DNA from: JBGMEA01 sp964444065
GTDB lineage: Bacteria > Bacillota > Clostridia > Eubacteriales > Anaerofustaceae
Assembly (NCBI GenBank): GCA_964444065.1
Contig: CAYUFL010000030.1
Location: forward strand, 1-25,406
DNA length: 25,406 nucleotides
Reading direction: 5' to 3'
Shown: one piece after another, positions 6,318 through 14,023 of the stretch
How the letters are laid out: each line of letters opens with the position of its first letter
How positions within the stretch are numbered: position 1 is the first letter of the stretch
Position numbers and translations under genes: made by a program
Notes under the pieces: generated by a model
Told to the model about the DNA's origin: nothing
Databases searched by the model: none
What the model saw: the letters and a program-made list of their open reading frames with translations, nothing else

Positions 6318-8615
6318 TTATTGAGAGAGATATGTGGAAACATCCAATCCGCCGGGTTTGATTGTAAAGGTAATGCAGCCGCCTTCGTCTGTACGGTAAT
6401 ACGGGATTTGCATTTGTTCCAGAAGTGAAACTGTTTTTGCGGAAGGCAGTCGATACCCGTTTGAACCGACACTGATGATGCAGTAGTCAGCTTCGCAGGC
6501 TCGGTATAAGTCATCCAGATTCGCATAATAGGAACCATGATGCGGTGTTTTTATCAGATCGACCGATTCGCCGAGTTCGCTCACAATTGTTTTGATCGCG
6601 TTCTTTCCGGCATCTGCACTCATAAGTGCCGAACAGCCGTCAAGATGCATCAATAAAACGATGGATGTATCGTTTTGCGATTCCGTGCCGAGTTCCGCCG
6701 GATTTGGGTTTAACACATCAAAACGGACAGCGCCGATATTGATTGTTTCGCTTTGATACGCGGTTAAAACAGGAATACTGTAATTGTCGGCTTTTTCTAC
6801 TATTGTATCATATAATAAACCACCATCGTCATTGACATATAAGGATTTTATCGGAACTTTGCCGATCAGATCAATTAGCCCCTGGATATGATCCGCATCA
6901 CTGTGCGTGGCAATCACCGCATCCAGTTCTCTGATATGATAATATTGCAGCATCGGCAGAATATCGTATGTTGCAGTATTACTGGAGAGATATCCGCCTC
7001 CGTCGATCAATACGGTATCGCCTTTGTTTGATTCGATCAAAATGCAGTCGCCGAATCCGACATCAATAAAATATATTTTACTGTATATCGGCGGAAGAAA
7101 TGAAAGTGCATAAAATGTTATAAATACAGTCAGTGCCGCTGCGAGTGTACGTTTCCCCCAAAGTTTGCCAAGGTTAATATAGCCAAAGACGCATAGAAGC
7201 AAAATATAAATCAACAAAAATAGATACCACGGCGTGCTCCGGACATATAAATTGGAATATGGGATATTACTGAGCAGATCAGAACCTTGAATCACATACT
7301 TCAGCAGGATCTGACTTGCACCGAACAATACTGAGGCAACTGCAGGCAGAAACGACAGCATCAGGGCACAGATCGCTATGATAAAAATGATACCGACCAC
7401 CGGCGCAATCAGAAGATTCGCAATGAGGGAGATTACGGAGAAACTGTTAAAATAATACGCATTGATCGGAGCGATGACAATTTGCACAACCATACACATT
7501 GCAGAAAATAAAATGATTTTGCGAAGTATCGGTGGCTTTGTTTTGATTCTCCGATCAATTATCGGCACAAACAATACAATTGCAAGCACTGCCGCGAATG
7601 ACATCTGAAACGATACACTGTAAAACGCAAGCGGATTAATAAGCAAAATCAGCAATGCGGCAAGGCATAAAAAATTAAAACTGTCCCCGTTCTTTTTGAC
7701 GACTTTCGCATAACACACGAAACAGAGCATCAAAGATGCCCGAATCAAAGAAACGCTCAGCCCCGTGAGTAGGTTGTAAAATATTAATCCGGCGGCTGTT
7801 GCAATAAAGATTGTCATGGGTTTTGCTCGAAACAGACGCAGGATGAAGTAGGCAACCGCGTAAATCAAAGCAGTGTTCATCCCTGACACTGCGAGTACAT
7901 GGGCGATGCCGATATCGCGGAAATCCTGCAACACATCGGCATCGATTTCGTCAGAACCGAAGATCACCGAACTGATTACCGATGCCTGACTTTGGGGCAG
8001 ATTAGCATATAGGGTATTCACACAATTTTCTCGGAGCTGAAGCAGCAGATCGTACCGAGCGAAGAGATGCTGTTGCGAAGCGAATACAATGTCATCCTTC
8101 GTTGTCCACATCGTCAGATAAAGGTTTTTTGTCTTTAAGTAGAGATTATAATCAAATCCGCCAGGATTCGTCTCGGTTTGCGGTACTTTCAGTCTGCCCG
8201 CAACGGTATAAACACCGCCCGGAGAAATAGTCACATTTTCTTCATCATACACAGATAAGAGAATGCGATCTCCCCCTTTATAATCCGTCAGTCCTTCAAC
8301 AGTCAATACTTCAAACACGGCTCTTGTTCTGCCCTGTGTATATTCGGGATAAGTCAGCGCTTTTACGCTCACCGTGATGTCGGTTTGATCGAATTGATCC
8401 AGTTCGGTAGTGTGATACACCATCAAACTGCTGTGCAGCAGCGCCGTACATAAAAATAACAGGCCTATCAGCGGGATGCCTGTTATTTTACGCTTGAAAA
8501 AAAGATACGCCAAAAAGAAAATAATAATCGGGACAGCCAACCATGCGAAATGATTAACAACGGAAACCGTTGTCATAATCGTTATGAACAAGAAAAGCAG
8601 GATTGGACGTTTCAT
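6318..8615 (-). CDS. comEC: ComEC/Rec2 DNA uptake channel
   Basis: A 765-residue protein of full family length with all three parts. N-terminal membrane helices come with a soluble OB-like region (about 1-200). The Competence membrane domain (about 210-500) has its hallmark GIAHVLAVSGMNTAL at 236-250. A C-terminal metallo-beta-lactamase domain (about 512-765) has DVGFGDCILIE (518-528), HSDADH (571-576) and PHHGSY (691-696). ComEC passes single-stranded DNA through the membrane during transformation; the lactamase-like domain is proposed to degrade the non-entering strand, and its metal-binding HxHxDH is reduced to HSDADH, as common in the family. No other competence gene is in the window. The ATG overlaps the yibE/F stop by one base (TGATG). 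The gene appears intact. Confidence 0.95.
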   Translation of the reverse strand: MKRPILLFLFITIMTTVSVVNHFAWLAVPIIIFFLAYLFFKRKITGIPLIGLLFLCTALLHSSLMVYHTTELDQFDQTDITVSVKALTYPEYTQGRTRAVFEVLTVEGLTDYKGGDRILLSVYDEENVTISPGGVYTVAGRLKVPQTETNPGGFDYNLYLKTKNLYLTMWTTKDDIVFASQQHLFARYDLLLQLRENCVNTLYANLPQSQASVISSVIFGSDEIDADVLQDFRDIGIAHVLAVSGMNTALIYAVAYFILRLFRAKPMTIFIATAAGLIFYNLLTGLSVSLIRASLMLCFVCYAKVVKKNGDSFNFLCLAALLILLINPLAFYSVSFQMSFAAVLAIVLFVPIIDRRIKTKPPILRKIILFSAMCMVVQIVIAPINAYYFNSFSVISLIANLLIAPVVGIIFIIAICALMLSFLPAVASVLFGASQILLKYVIQGSDLLSNIPYSNLYVRSTPWYLFLLIYILLLCVFGYINLGKLWGKRTLAAALTVFITFYALSFLPPIYSKIYFIDVGFGDCILIESNKGDTVLIDGGGYLSSNTATYDILPMLQYYHIRELDAVIATHSDADHIQGLIDLIGKVPIKSLYVNDDGGLLYDTIVEKADNYSIPVLTAYQSETINIGAVRFDVLNPNPAELGTESQNDTSIVLLMHLDGCSALMSADAGKNAIKTIVSELGESVDLIKTPHHGSYYANLDDLYRACEADYCIISVGSNGYRLPSAKTVSLLEQMQIPYYRTDEGGCITFTIKPGGLDVSTYLSQ

Positions 8616-9754
8616 CAGTACAAACTGTTCCTTTTACCGAGTATCGTATAGAAATAGGATGTAACAGGCATACAGACAACGATGCCTATAATTGCTCCCA
8701 TCGCACGGAAAAGCTGTATCGAAAGGACATCCATATTAACCATTTCCACAAAAGGGGTGCTGTATCCGACAAAGAGTATCCATATGGGCAGCATGCTTGC
8801 AATGAGAATAAAGAACACGGTATTTACATTCCTGCTCATGTAACCGCGTCCGCTGCGCAACCCAAATAGAAACAGCTTTCGTCTGCTGATGTAGGGATTG
8901 TTATCTTTCATAACGGCCATTTCAAATACCATGTCTGTGCAAATATCGATCACGGCACCCAATGCGATGAGCATCACGCAGGCCGACGTCAGTCCCGTAT
9001 AATCGAGAGAAAGATGATTCGGCATGTAATAAAGCATATTCAATTCGGTTTCACCCAAACCAATCAGATGGGCAGTGTGTTCAAACAGATACCCCGTAAT
9101 CCCCGCAATGCTGATTCCGGCAATTGTGCCAAGCAGGGCTGAAAACCCTTTAATGTTTACACCGAGATCCCACGCGATATTCAGAAAAGCTATGACTGCA
9201 CAAAGAGGGATGATCAATAAAATCGGAGAGTAGCCGTTAAGCATCAGCGGCACAAAATACAGAATCAGACCGAGCGAAACAATCACCATGGAGATCAATG
9301 CGCGAAGACCTTTCAGCCAGCAAACACCGCACAGAAGAATCACGGCAATTACAATCACTGCAATTACCTGATTGATACGATAATAATCATAGATATGTAT
9401 TGTTTGTATTTCTGTGCCGTCGTCCGTCAATTCAGCCGAAAGCATAACGTTGTCGCCTACCGAAAGAATCAACTGTTTCGGATCGGAGTATTTCACATTG
9501 TTTTCGATGGTATATACTCTGCCTTCAAAATCACCTTGTTTGATTTTGATATCGCTGATTTGTTTGATTTCATCATAGGAAAGCGAATTGTCCTGTTCGA
9601 AAGTGATGGTCTCTACGCGGAGTACTTCGCCCTTATAGTAATAGACCTGCGGTGTATCATCCGTTGATGTGTCCGTAGTTGTTGAAGCAGCCAATACCGG
9701 TGTGCAACAGAGTAGGATAAGGATGGTAATTATCAATAATGCTGTTTTTTTCAT
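8615..9754 (-). CDS. YibE/F-like multitransmembrane protein
   Basis: A 379-residue membrane protein of the YibE/F family (PF07907). A signal peptide occupies about residues 1-23 (MKKTALLIITILILLCCTPV, then LAA). An extracytoplasmic domain of about 110 residues follows, beginning YYYKGEVLRVETI. Seven or eight membrane helices start near residue 130, with the conserved GLRALISMVIVSLGLILYF segment and the polar ALGAVIDICTDMVFEM motif inside a helix. In some lactic acid bacteria the family goes by YibE/YibF; its transport substrate is unknown. Its partner-type neighbours are the MBL hydrolase 9 bases upstream and comEC, which overlaps its stop by one base. Translation of the three is probably coupled. 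Confidence 0.85.
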   Translation of the reverse strand: MKKTALLIITILILLCCTPVLAASTTTDTSTDDTPQVYYYKGEVLRVETITFEQDNSLSYDEIKQISDIKIKQGDFEGRVYTIENNVKYSDPKQLILSVGDNVMLSAELTDDGTEIQTIHIYDYYRINQVIAVIVIAVILLCGVCWLKGLRALISMVIVSLGLILYFVPLMLNGYSPILLIIPLCAVIAFLNIAWDLGVNIKGFSALLGTIAGISIAGITGYLFEHTAHLIGLGETELNMLYYMPNHLSLDYTGLTSACVMLIALGAVIDICTDMVFEMAVMKDNNPYISRRKLFLFGLRSGRGYMSRNVNTVFFILIASMLPIWILFVGYSTPFVEMVNMDVLSIQLFRAMGAIIGIVVCMPVTSYFYTILGKRNSLY

Positions 9755-9763
9755 GTATTCCCC

Positions 9764-10490
9764 TCAGATCGTAAACGATATATTTTCTTCAGCCAGTCGG
9801 ATATCCGCAAACGGAGTAAATGCTTTTATTTCTTCAAGATACTGCTGTTTGGTATGGCTCGGATAAAAGTGGGTCAAGACAGTAGATTTGCAGTGTGCGT
9901 CAATTGCCAGTTTGCATGCCTGAGCGGCAGTAAGGTGAAATGCTTTTTTATCAATGAATTCATCAATCAGTGCGGCTTCGCAAAGAAACAGCTCGCAATC
10001 CCGAATGAAGCTATGGAGATCATCGGTCATTCCTGTATCACCGCTGTAAACAAACGTTTTCCCATTTGCGGTTATTTTCACTGCATAGGATTCCACCGCA
10101 TGCTGCATGCGCAGAAATGTCAGATCCAAATTCCCGATTCTTGTTTGAAGCCCGTTCTCTACAGCGTGAATCTGAAAAGCCTGTTTGTAATTGAGACGGT
10201 CAAACTCCGATTGCGGAGTCTTAGGCGCATACAATGGAACTGTGAGTCCATTTTGTTCCAAAGCATATCTCAATACGAATACATCACTGCAATGATCCGG
10301 ATGCAAATGAGACAATACCACTGCACTTAAATCAGAGACTGTATAGAGACGGAGATAATTTCTCAGGCTTCCGTTTCCGAGATCCAAAAGTATTTTGTAC
10401 TTCCGCTTTCAATCAAATAACCGGAACAAGCTCCGAGTGGATGCGGATATGGTCNNNNNNNNNNTAACAACCGAGAATTGTAATCTTCAT
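9764..10490 (-). CDS. MBL-fold metallohydrolase, RNase Z/PhnP-like; gap and apparent frameshift
   Basis: The readable C-terminal 207 residues (from 10384) show the metallo-beta-lactamase hydrolase pattern: SHLHPDH (HxHxDH), AVESYAVKI with its His, SGDTGMTDD, and a late His in LTHFYPSH. This matches the cyclic-phosphodiesterase/RNase Z-like branch rather than beta-lactamases. The N-terminus is split. MKITILGC starts at ATG 10490, a 10-N gap follows, then GPYPHPLGACSGYLIESGST, then a frame change near 10400, where AAAA stands for an expected AAAAA (STKILLDLGNGS). Family alignment suggests only about two bases are missing at the gap. The ATG overlaps the DUF1893 stop by four bases (ATGA), confirming the start. 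The gene is probably intact in the organism. Confidence 0.75.
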
Positions 10491-10927
10491 TTTTGCTTTC
10501 CCGCTGTATTTTTTGCCATTTCCTGCAAAAATGACTCGATCAATTCAATCGGTAGGGTATGAAATTGATCGGTGACAAATTTATGTTCAAGCGGACAGAG
10601 TCCGCTTTTTGCACGATTGAGAATATAATCGGGTTGCTGTTCGCAAAAGGTCTTAATTTTGTGCGCATTCAACAGCTCGTGCGCACCTTTGCTGATGACA
10701 AGCGCATCAACTTCCGAAAAATCCATCAGAACACATAGATTCGCAGCTCCTGTTCCTACCGCGCGGTCTACAAGTGTGCAGCCCTGCCAGTTTTCGGATC
10801 GCAAATACAATTCATAGAGAGGTGCGATGCCTCTGCCCGTACCGCTCATTATGAAATCATCTTCTCGATATATTGCATAAGAATATTCGTTTTGTATTAA
10901 ATGATTCAGTCGCTCATTTGCATTCAT
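10487..10927 (-). CDS. DUF1893 domain protein
   Basis: A 146-residue protein of the DUF1893 family, function unknown. The family core spans about residues 12-125: YAIYREDDFIMSGTGRGIAP, then RAVGTGAANLCVLM (a Gly-rich turn and helix), then ELLNAHKIKTF, then ILNRAKSGLCPLE, the most conserved stretch with an invariant-looking Cys. Some annotations relate the fold to cytidine-deaminase-like domains; no HxE/PCxxC zinc pattern is visible here. It is the first gene of the 10927-2550 run. Its start codon coincides with the predicted transcription start, and there is no ribosome site ahead of it. Confidence 0.8.
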   Translation of the reverse strand: MNANERLNHLIQNEYSYAIYREDDFIMSGTGRGIAPLYELYLRSENWQGCTLVDRAVGTGAANLCVLMDFSEVDALVISKGAHELLNAHKIKTFCEQQPDYILNRAKSGLCPLEHKFVTDQFHTLPIELIESFLQEMAKNTAGKQK

Positions 10928-10933
10928 ATGGTT

Positions 10934-10962
10934 ATTTTAGCATATTTGCAGAATATTGGAAA
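10934..10962 (-). promoter_or_regulatory. Promoter of the DUF1893-to-MFS operon, probably leaderless
   Basis: On the minus strand TTTCCA (10962-10957), 17 bases, then TGC-TAAAAT (10939-10934), an extended -10. The expected transcription start, seven bases past the -10, is base 10927, the A of the DUF1893 ATG. Confidence 0.6.
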
Positions 10963-11059
10963 CGGTAAGCGAAAGAAATTATCTCGCATCGCGATATCGG
11001 GACAAACGAAAGGATTGATAGTTGATAACATTCAAAATTAACGGGTTTTTTACTTTGTA

Positions 11060-11090
11060 TTGATTTCCGACGACGTTATTCGGGTATAAA
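11060..11090 (+). promoter_or_regulatory. Weak promoter candidate for the phospholipase C-like gene
   Basis: TTGATT (11060-11065), 19 bases, then TATAAA (11085-11090). The spacing is long. The rest of 10928-11126 shows only promoter-like sequence and an 8-bp palindrome ATCGCGAT at 10989-10996. Confidence 0.35.
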
Positions 11091-11126
11091 ATCAAATTGT
11101 AAAATTACGTGAAGAAGGATGAATGA

Positions 11127-11687
11127 ATGAATATTTCTTCCCATTTGGCGCTTGGCGTGAATCTTGGAAAACAGTTTGGGTTGAATCGATGGAATCTTCT
11201 GAACTTTCTGCTTGGCAGCATTGTTCCCGACATCACTCTGAGCTTTGTGAAATATCCGCATACACCTGAGATTATGTCGTACGCAGTTATGGATGAATTG
11301 CAGCGAAGTATGTTAAAAATGGAAGAAGGGTATAGTCCCAACTACTTAAGACTGGGTATTTTGATTCATTTTTTTGCCGATTTCTTCTGTTCTGTGCACA
11401 ACCACCCCATCGGAAATCTAAAACAATTTCATTATATGTACGAAAAAAAACTGGAGTCTATGATTGTTTCGTCCGACTGCAAGCCGGAAATGTTCATTGA
11501 TTTAGCTGACAGTAACCTTTCGGAATGGATTAACACCCTGCATAAATCTTATTGCTCGGAGCTGTTCGGGTTGGAACGGGATATTAAATATATCCCTATG
11601 GTCTGTTCCCGGATCTTATTCGGGTTTTCCGAACTGACTGCATCGGAAGCGATTCGTGAAGAAGAAAAACTTGTTATTTCTGCCTAA
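11127..11687 (+). CDS. Zinc-dependent phospholipase C-like protein
   Basis: A 186-residue protein of the zinc-dependent phospholipase C-like family (PF00882) found widely in Bacillota. Probable metal ligands are the N-terminal His (SSHLALG, residue 6), Asp in GSIVPDIT, HFFADFFCSVHN (H, D, H around 80-90) and H in KQFHYMYEK. No signal peptide is present, so the protein is probably cytosolic, unlike secreted Clostridium alpha toxin, and no toxin function should be read into it. Its activity is unproven. ATG 11127 is chosen because AAGAAGGA lies 7 bases upstream. No terminator hairpin follows; the regulator gene 109 bases downstream has its own promoter. Confidence 0.75.
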   Translation: MNISSHLALGVNLGKQFGLNRWNLLNFLLGSIVPDITLSFVKYPHTPEIMSYAVMDELQRSMLKMEEGYSPNYLRLGILIHFFADFFCSVHNHPIGNLKQFHYMYEKKLESMIVSSDCKPEMFIDLADSNLSEWINTLHKSYCSELFGLERDIKYIPMVCSRILFGFSELTASEAIREEEKLVISA

Positions 11688-11716
11688 AAATTCACAAAGT
11701 CATTCTCAATAGCGGG

Positions 11717-11745
11717 TTGAAAGAAATTTGAAAATATGCTAAACT
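11717..11745 (+). promoter_or_regulatory. Promoter of the DtxR-type regulator
   Basis: TTGAAA (11717-11722), 17 bases, then TGC-TAAACT (11740-11745), an extended -10. Confidence 0.6.
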
Positions 11746-11762
11746 GATAAAAAATGATCAGT
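11743..11762 (+). promoter_or_regulatory. Palindrome over the -10, possible autoregulatory operator
   Basis: ACTGAT and ATCAGT form a perfect 6+6 inverted repeat around eight bases. It overlaps the -10 and the predicted start of the DtxR-type regulator gene. A bound repressor here would block the promoter; DtxR/MntR proteins bind palindromes of about this size. Confidence 0.4.
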
Positions 11763-11796
11763 CGGCATAAGTTGCCCGACAAAGCGGGATGCAGCG

Positions 11797-12168
11797 ATGA
11801 ATATTTATGAATCGGGCGAGAATTATTTGGAAACAATTCTAATATTGGAAGCGAGAAACGGGGTTGTCCGTTCTATTGATATTGCCAACGAAATGGGTTT
11901 CTCCAAACCAAGCGTCAGCAGGGCAATGTCATTGTTTCGCACGGATGGTCTGATCAATGTATCGGAGGAGGGTCATATCCATTTAACCGAAAAAGGATCA
12001 AGGATTGCGAATGAAGTGTATGATCGCCACAATACAATTACCGCGTTTTTGGTAGATGCGTTGCAGATAGAAAAAGAAGTCGCCAGTCAGGATGCTTGCA
12101 GGATAGAGCATGTCATCAGTGAAGAAACGTTTGAAAAAATGAAACAATATCTGCAAAAAAATGAATAG
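11797..12168 (+). CDS. DtxR/MntR-family metal-dependent regulator
   Basis: A 123-residue member, the short two-domain form like MntR. The winged helix covers about residues 5-65, with recognition helix GFSKPSVSRAMSLFR and wing ISVSEEG-type turn VSEEGHIHLTEKG. The dimer/metal domain covers 66-123. Metal-site residues resemble DtxR more than MntR: H78 in YDRHNT and C101, E104, H105 in DACRIEHVIS, where the Cys corresponds to DtxR Cys102. An N-terminal ligand (Met in DtxR, Asp in MntR) is Asn here (ENYLET). It may therefore sense iron or another divalent metal, or bind metal weakly. No metal transporter is adjacent; autoregulation is plausible from the palindrome upstream. Confidence 0.85.
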   Translation: MNIYESGENYLETILILEARNGVVRSIDIANEMGFSKPSVSRAMSLFRTDGLINVSEEGHIHLTEKGSRIANEVYDRHNTITAFLVDALQIEKEVASQDACRIEHVISEETFEKMKQYLQKNE

Positions 12169-12185
12169 TACTATTCAGTAAAATA

Positions 12186-12216
12186 AAAAGACAGTTTCGT
12201 TATGAAACTGTCTTTT
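12186..12216. terminator. Bidirectional terminator between the regulator and corrinoid genes
   Basis: A 13-bp perfect stem AAAAGACAGTTTC / GAAACTGTCTTTT with a five-base loop. T-rich tracts follow on both strands (TTTTGTTTTTG on plus, TTTTTATTTT on minus), so it serves both convergent genes. Confidence 0.9.
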
Positions 12217-12232
12217 GTTTTTGTTGTAACAG

Positions 12233-12874
12233 TTATTTGGCTACCCAATTCTGACAAATTCGGACACCTTCAGCCGCATTGGTTGTGAAAGCATCAGCAC
12301 CGATTTGTTCGCATGCTTCTTTCGTAACCGGATTGCCGCCGATGACAATTTTCAGGCTGTCTCTGAGACCGGCTGCTTTGATTGCATCGACCGTATCTTT
12401 CATGCTGTCGAGAGCAAGCGTCAAAACGCCGGACATACCAACGATTTGAGGATTGACTTCCTTGATTTTTGCAATGAAGGCTTCCGGAGTCTGGTCAATG
12501 CCGATATCGAATACTTCGAATCCTGCAATTTCAACCATGTTTTTGAAAATGTTTTTTCCGATGTCGTGCAGGTCGCCGTGGACTGTGCCCAGTACGATCG
12601 TGCCGATTTTAGCTCCGCCGTCGCCGGAAAGCAATGGTTTTAATACATCAATCGCACCCGTAAGAATTTCACCAGCGAAAATCAGGTCGCCTACAAAATA
12701 TTCGCCTTTTTCAAACAGGTCGCCTACGATTGCCATACCTTCCTGACAAGCAGCTACTGCCTTGTAACCGTCTTCTTCCGATGCGCCGTCAGCCACGAAT
12801 TTCTTCAGAAAATCGTTTACGCCTTCTTCATCGAGGTCACCGAGCAATTGAGCCAATTGTTTTAGATCTGCCAT
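12233..12874 (-). CDS. Corrinoid (B12)-binding methyl-carrier protein, MtaC/MtbC class
   Basis: A 213-residue corrinoid protein that carries a methyl group on cobalamin between methyltransferases. The N-terminal helical cap is about residues 1-88. The Rossmann-like B12 domain follows with the signature GTVHGDLHDIGKN (97-109; the cobalt-ligating His is H103), SGVLT (S148) and IGGNPV (179-183). Its methyl donor cannot be read from sequence; methylamines, methanol and methoxyaromatics are all used by this class. The substrate-specific methyltransferase and the reactivase are absent from the window; the URO-D protein at 1-983 is the only other piece. GGAGG lies 11 bases before ATG 12874. A strong promoter with two palindromes precedes it, facing a divergent TetR gene. 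Confidence 0.93.
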   Translation of the reverse strand: MADLKQLAQLLGDLDEEGVNDFLKKFVADGASEEDGYKAVAACQEGMAIVGDLFEKGEYFVGDLIFAGEILTGAIDVLKPLLSGDGGAKIGTIVLGTVHGDLHDIGKNIFKNMVEIAGFEVFDIGIDQTPEAFIAKIKEVNPQIVGMSGVLTLALDSMKDTVDAIKAAGLRDSLKIVIGGNPVTKEACEQIGADAFTTNAAEGVRICQNWVAK

Positions 12875-12901
12875 AGTTAATCATACCTCCTAAATAAACT
12901 G

Positions 12902-12943
12902 CATACTGCAGTATGTAAATGCATATTACCATACTCCGGTATC
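12902..12943. promoter_or_regulatory. Paired palindromic operators, probable TetR-regulator sites
   Basis: CATACTGCAGTATG (12902-12915) is a perfect 14-base palindrome. CATACTCCGGTATC (12930-12943) shares 11 of its 14 bases and most of its symmetry. Their centres are 28 bases apart. The upstream one lies in the -35/-10 spacer and the downstream one on the transcription start, so occupancy would repress. TetR dimers commonly bind sites of this length, and a TetR gene diverges from this region. Confidence 0.65.
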
Positions 12944-12951
12944 CTTGTCAA
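12923..12951 (-). promoter_or_regulatory. Promoter of the corrinoid protein gene
   Basis: A perfect TTGACA (12951-12946), 17 bases, then TAATAT (12928-12923). One palindrome fills the spacer and another covers the predicted start near 12916. Confidence 0.75.
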
Positions 12952-13094
12952 TTGTTTGTAAGATTATTTTTGAAAATAAAATCATAATGATGATTTATTA
13001 TCCGATATATTTTGAATGATTATTACGCTGTCGATTTTAAATTCAACATTAAATCCAAAATAATAGCAATTTACCGCGAATAAGAGCAAAAAGA

Positions 13095-13123
13095 TTGTTT
13101 TTATCTCAGATCATCTTTATAAT
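13095..13123 (+). promoter_or_regulatory. Promoter of the TetR gene
   Basis: TTGTTT (13095-13100), 17 bases, then a perfect TATAAT (13118-13123). ATCTTTA (13113-13119) and TAAAGAT (13129-13135) form a perfect inverted repeat across the -10, unlike the CATACT sites of the divergent promoter. Confidence 0.7.
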
Positions 13124-13162
13124 ATTAGTAAAGATAGAAAAAATCATAAAAAAGGCGCAAGT

Positions 13163-13747
13163 ATGAATAAGAAACAGGGAAAAGATCAGAATGACACCAA
13201 ACAACTTCTGATGGATATCTCCAAGCAGCTTTTTCAGGAAAAGGATTTTGATGATGTCACCGTCGATGAAATCTGCAAGTTGGCGGGCGTAACGAAGGGA
13301 TCTTTTTATCATCATTTTGATTCAAAATACGATATTCCGATCCAACAATACCGCTTAATGCAAACCGCATTTTATGAAGACTACGAAAAAACTGCACCGC
13401 TGCCGATCATTCATCGTTTTGAACGGGCAGTCATGTGGTACGCTGATTTCTGTACGCCTGACAAACTCAACGTGATTACGAATTATTATAAAGTGATGAT
13501 TAATTCGGATAAGAACAGAGTTGTGCGCCGTATTGAAATAGAATCCAAAGTATTTCGGGAAATATTAACGGTTGGTGTAGGGGAAAAAGTGTTCAGCAGT
13601 GACATGAATATGTCTTTTTATTGCGATATGATTACCCGCTGCATTACTTCTCTGCTGCTTGACTGGGTGATCTTTAAGGGCAACATTGATTTAAAGCGAG
13701 AACTCGCTTATCTCTATCGCAATCTGTTGGTTATGTTATTGGCATAA
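13163..13747 (+). CDS. TetR/AcrR-family transcriptional regulator
   Basis: A 194-residue TetR regulator. The N-terminal DNA-binding domain has the family signature VTVDEICKLAGVTKGSFYHH (positions about 32-51) followed by FDSKYDI. The remaining helices form the ligand and dimer domain, which has no recognisable specificity. The gene diverges from the corrinoid protein gene across 288 bases that hold both promoters and three inverted repeats. The simplest reading is that it represses the corrinoid gene until a methyl donor or related ligand appears. The ribosome site ahead of ATG 13163 is weak (AAGGCGC), suggesting low translation. It ends just before a long terminator hairpin. Confidence 0.9.
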   Translation: MNKKQGKDQNDTKQLLMDISKQLFQEKDFDDVTVDEICKLAGVTKGSFYHHFDSKYDIPIQQYRLMQTAFYEDYEKTAPLPIIHRFERAVMWYADFCTPDKLNVITNYYKVMINSDKNRVVRRIEIESKVFREILTVGVGEKVFSSDMNMSFYCDMITRCITSLLLDWVIFKGNIDLKRELAYLYRNLLVMLLA

Positions 13748-13773
13748 TGAAGACGTTTCACGGTTCAAAACGG

Positions 13774-13825
13774 AAAACGCTCAAAGTTGAACAGCCGGAT
13801 AAGCTGAAAACGTTGAGCGTTTTTT
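13774..13825 (+). terminator. Terminator of the TetR gene
   Basis: AAAACGCTCAA and TTGAGCGTTTT form an 11-bp stem, extended by GTT/AAC beyond one mismatch. An inner CAGC / GCTG pair shortens the apparent loop, and T-rich sequence follows. The rest of 13748-14023 shows no gene. Confidence 0.75.
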
Positions 13826-13929
13826 AATGCAATAAAAAAGTGCAGAGAAAGCAATATTGAAGTCAAATGAAAATATAGATGCGCAACGAAATATCCGGCG
13901 TCCGAGGTATTCTGGCTTCCTGCAACATA

Positions 13930-13957
13930 AAAAGCTTGTTGTCGGTAACAAGCTTTT
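13930..13957 (-). terminator. Terminator of the phenylacetate-CoA ligase gene
   Basis: An 11-bp perfect stem AAAAGCTTGTT / AACAAGCTTTT with a six-base loop lies 67 bases past the ligase stop. On the minus strand TTTTTATG includes the stem end. Confidence 0.75.
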
Positions 13958-14023
13958 CTCATTGATGAATTTATAGTTGTATCGAAAATTTGTGATATCA
14001 TCCTGAAGACGGTAAACTGTCGA

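Noticed and set aside
11127..11687. Secreted phospholipase C toxin
   Set aside because: No signal peptide and too short for alpha-toxin; only the family fold is supported.
13765..14001. Minus-strand frame of 78 codons between tetR and paaK
   Set aside because: It covers two terminators and has no ribosome site or recognisable domain.
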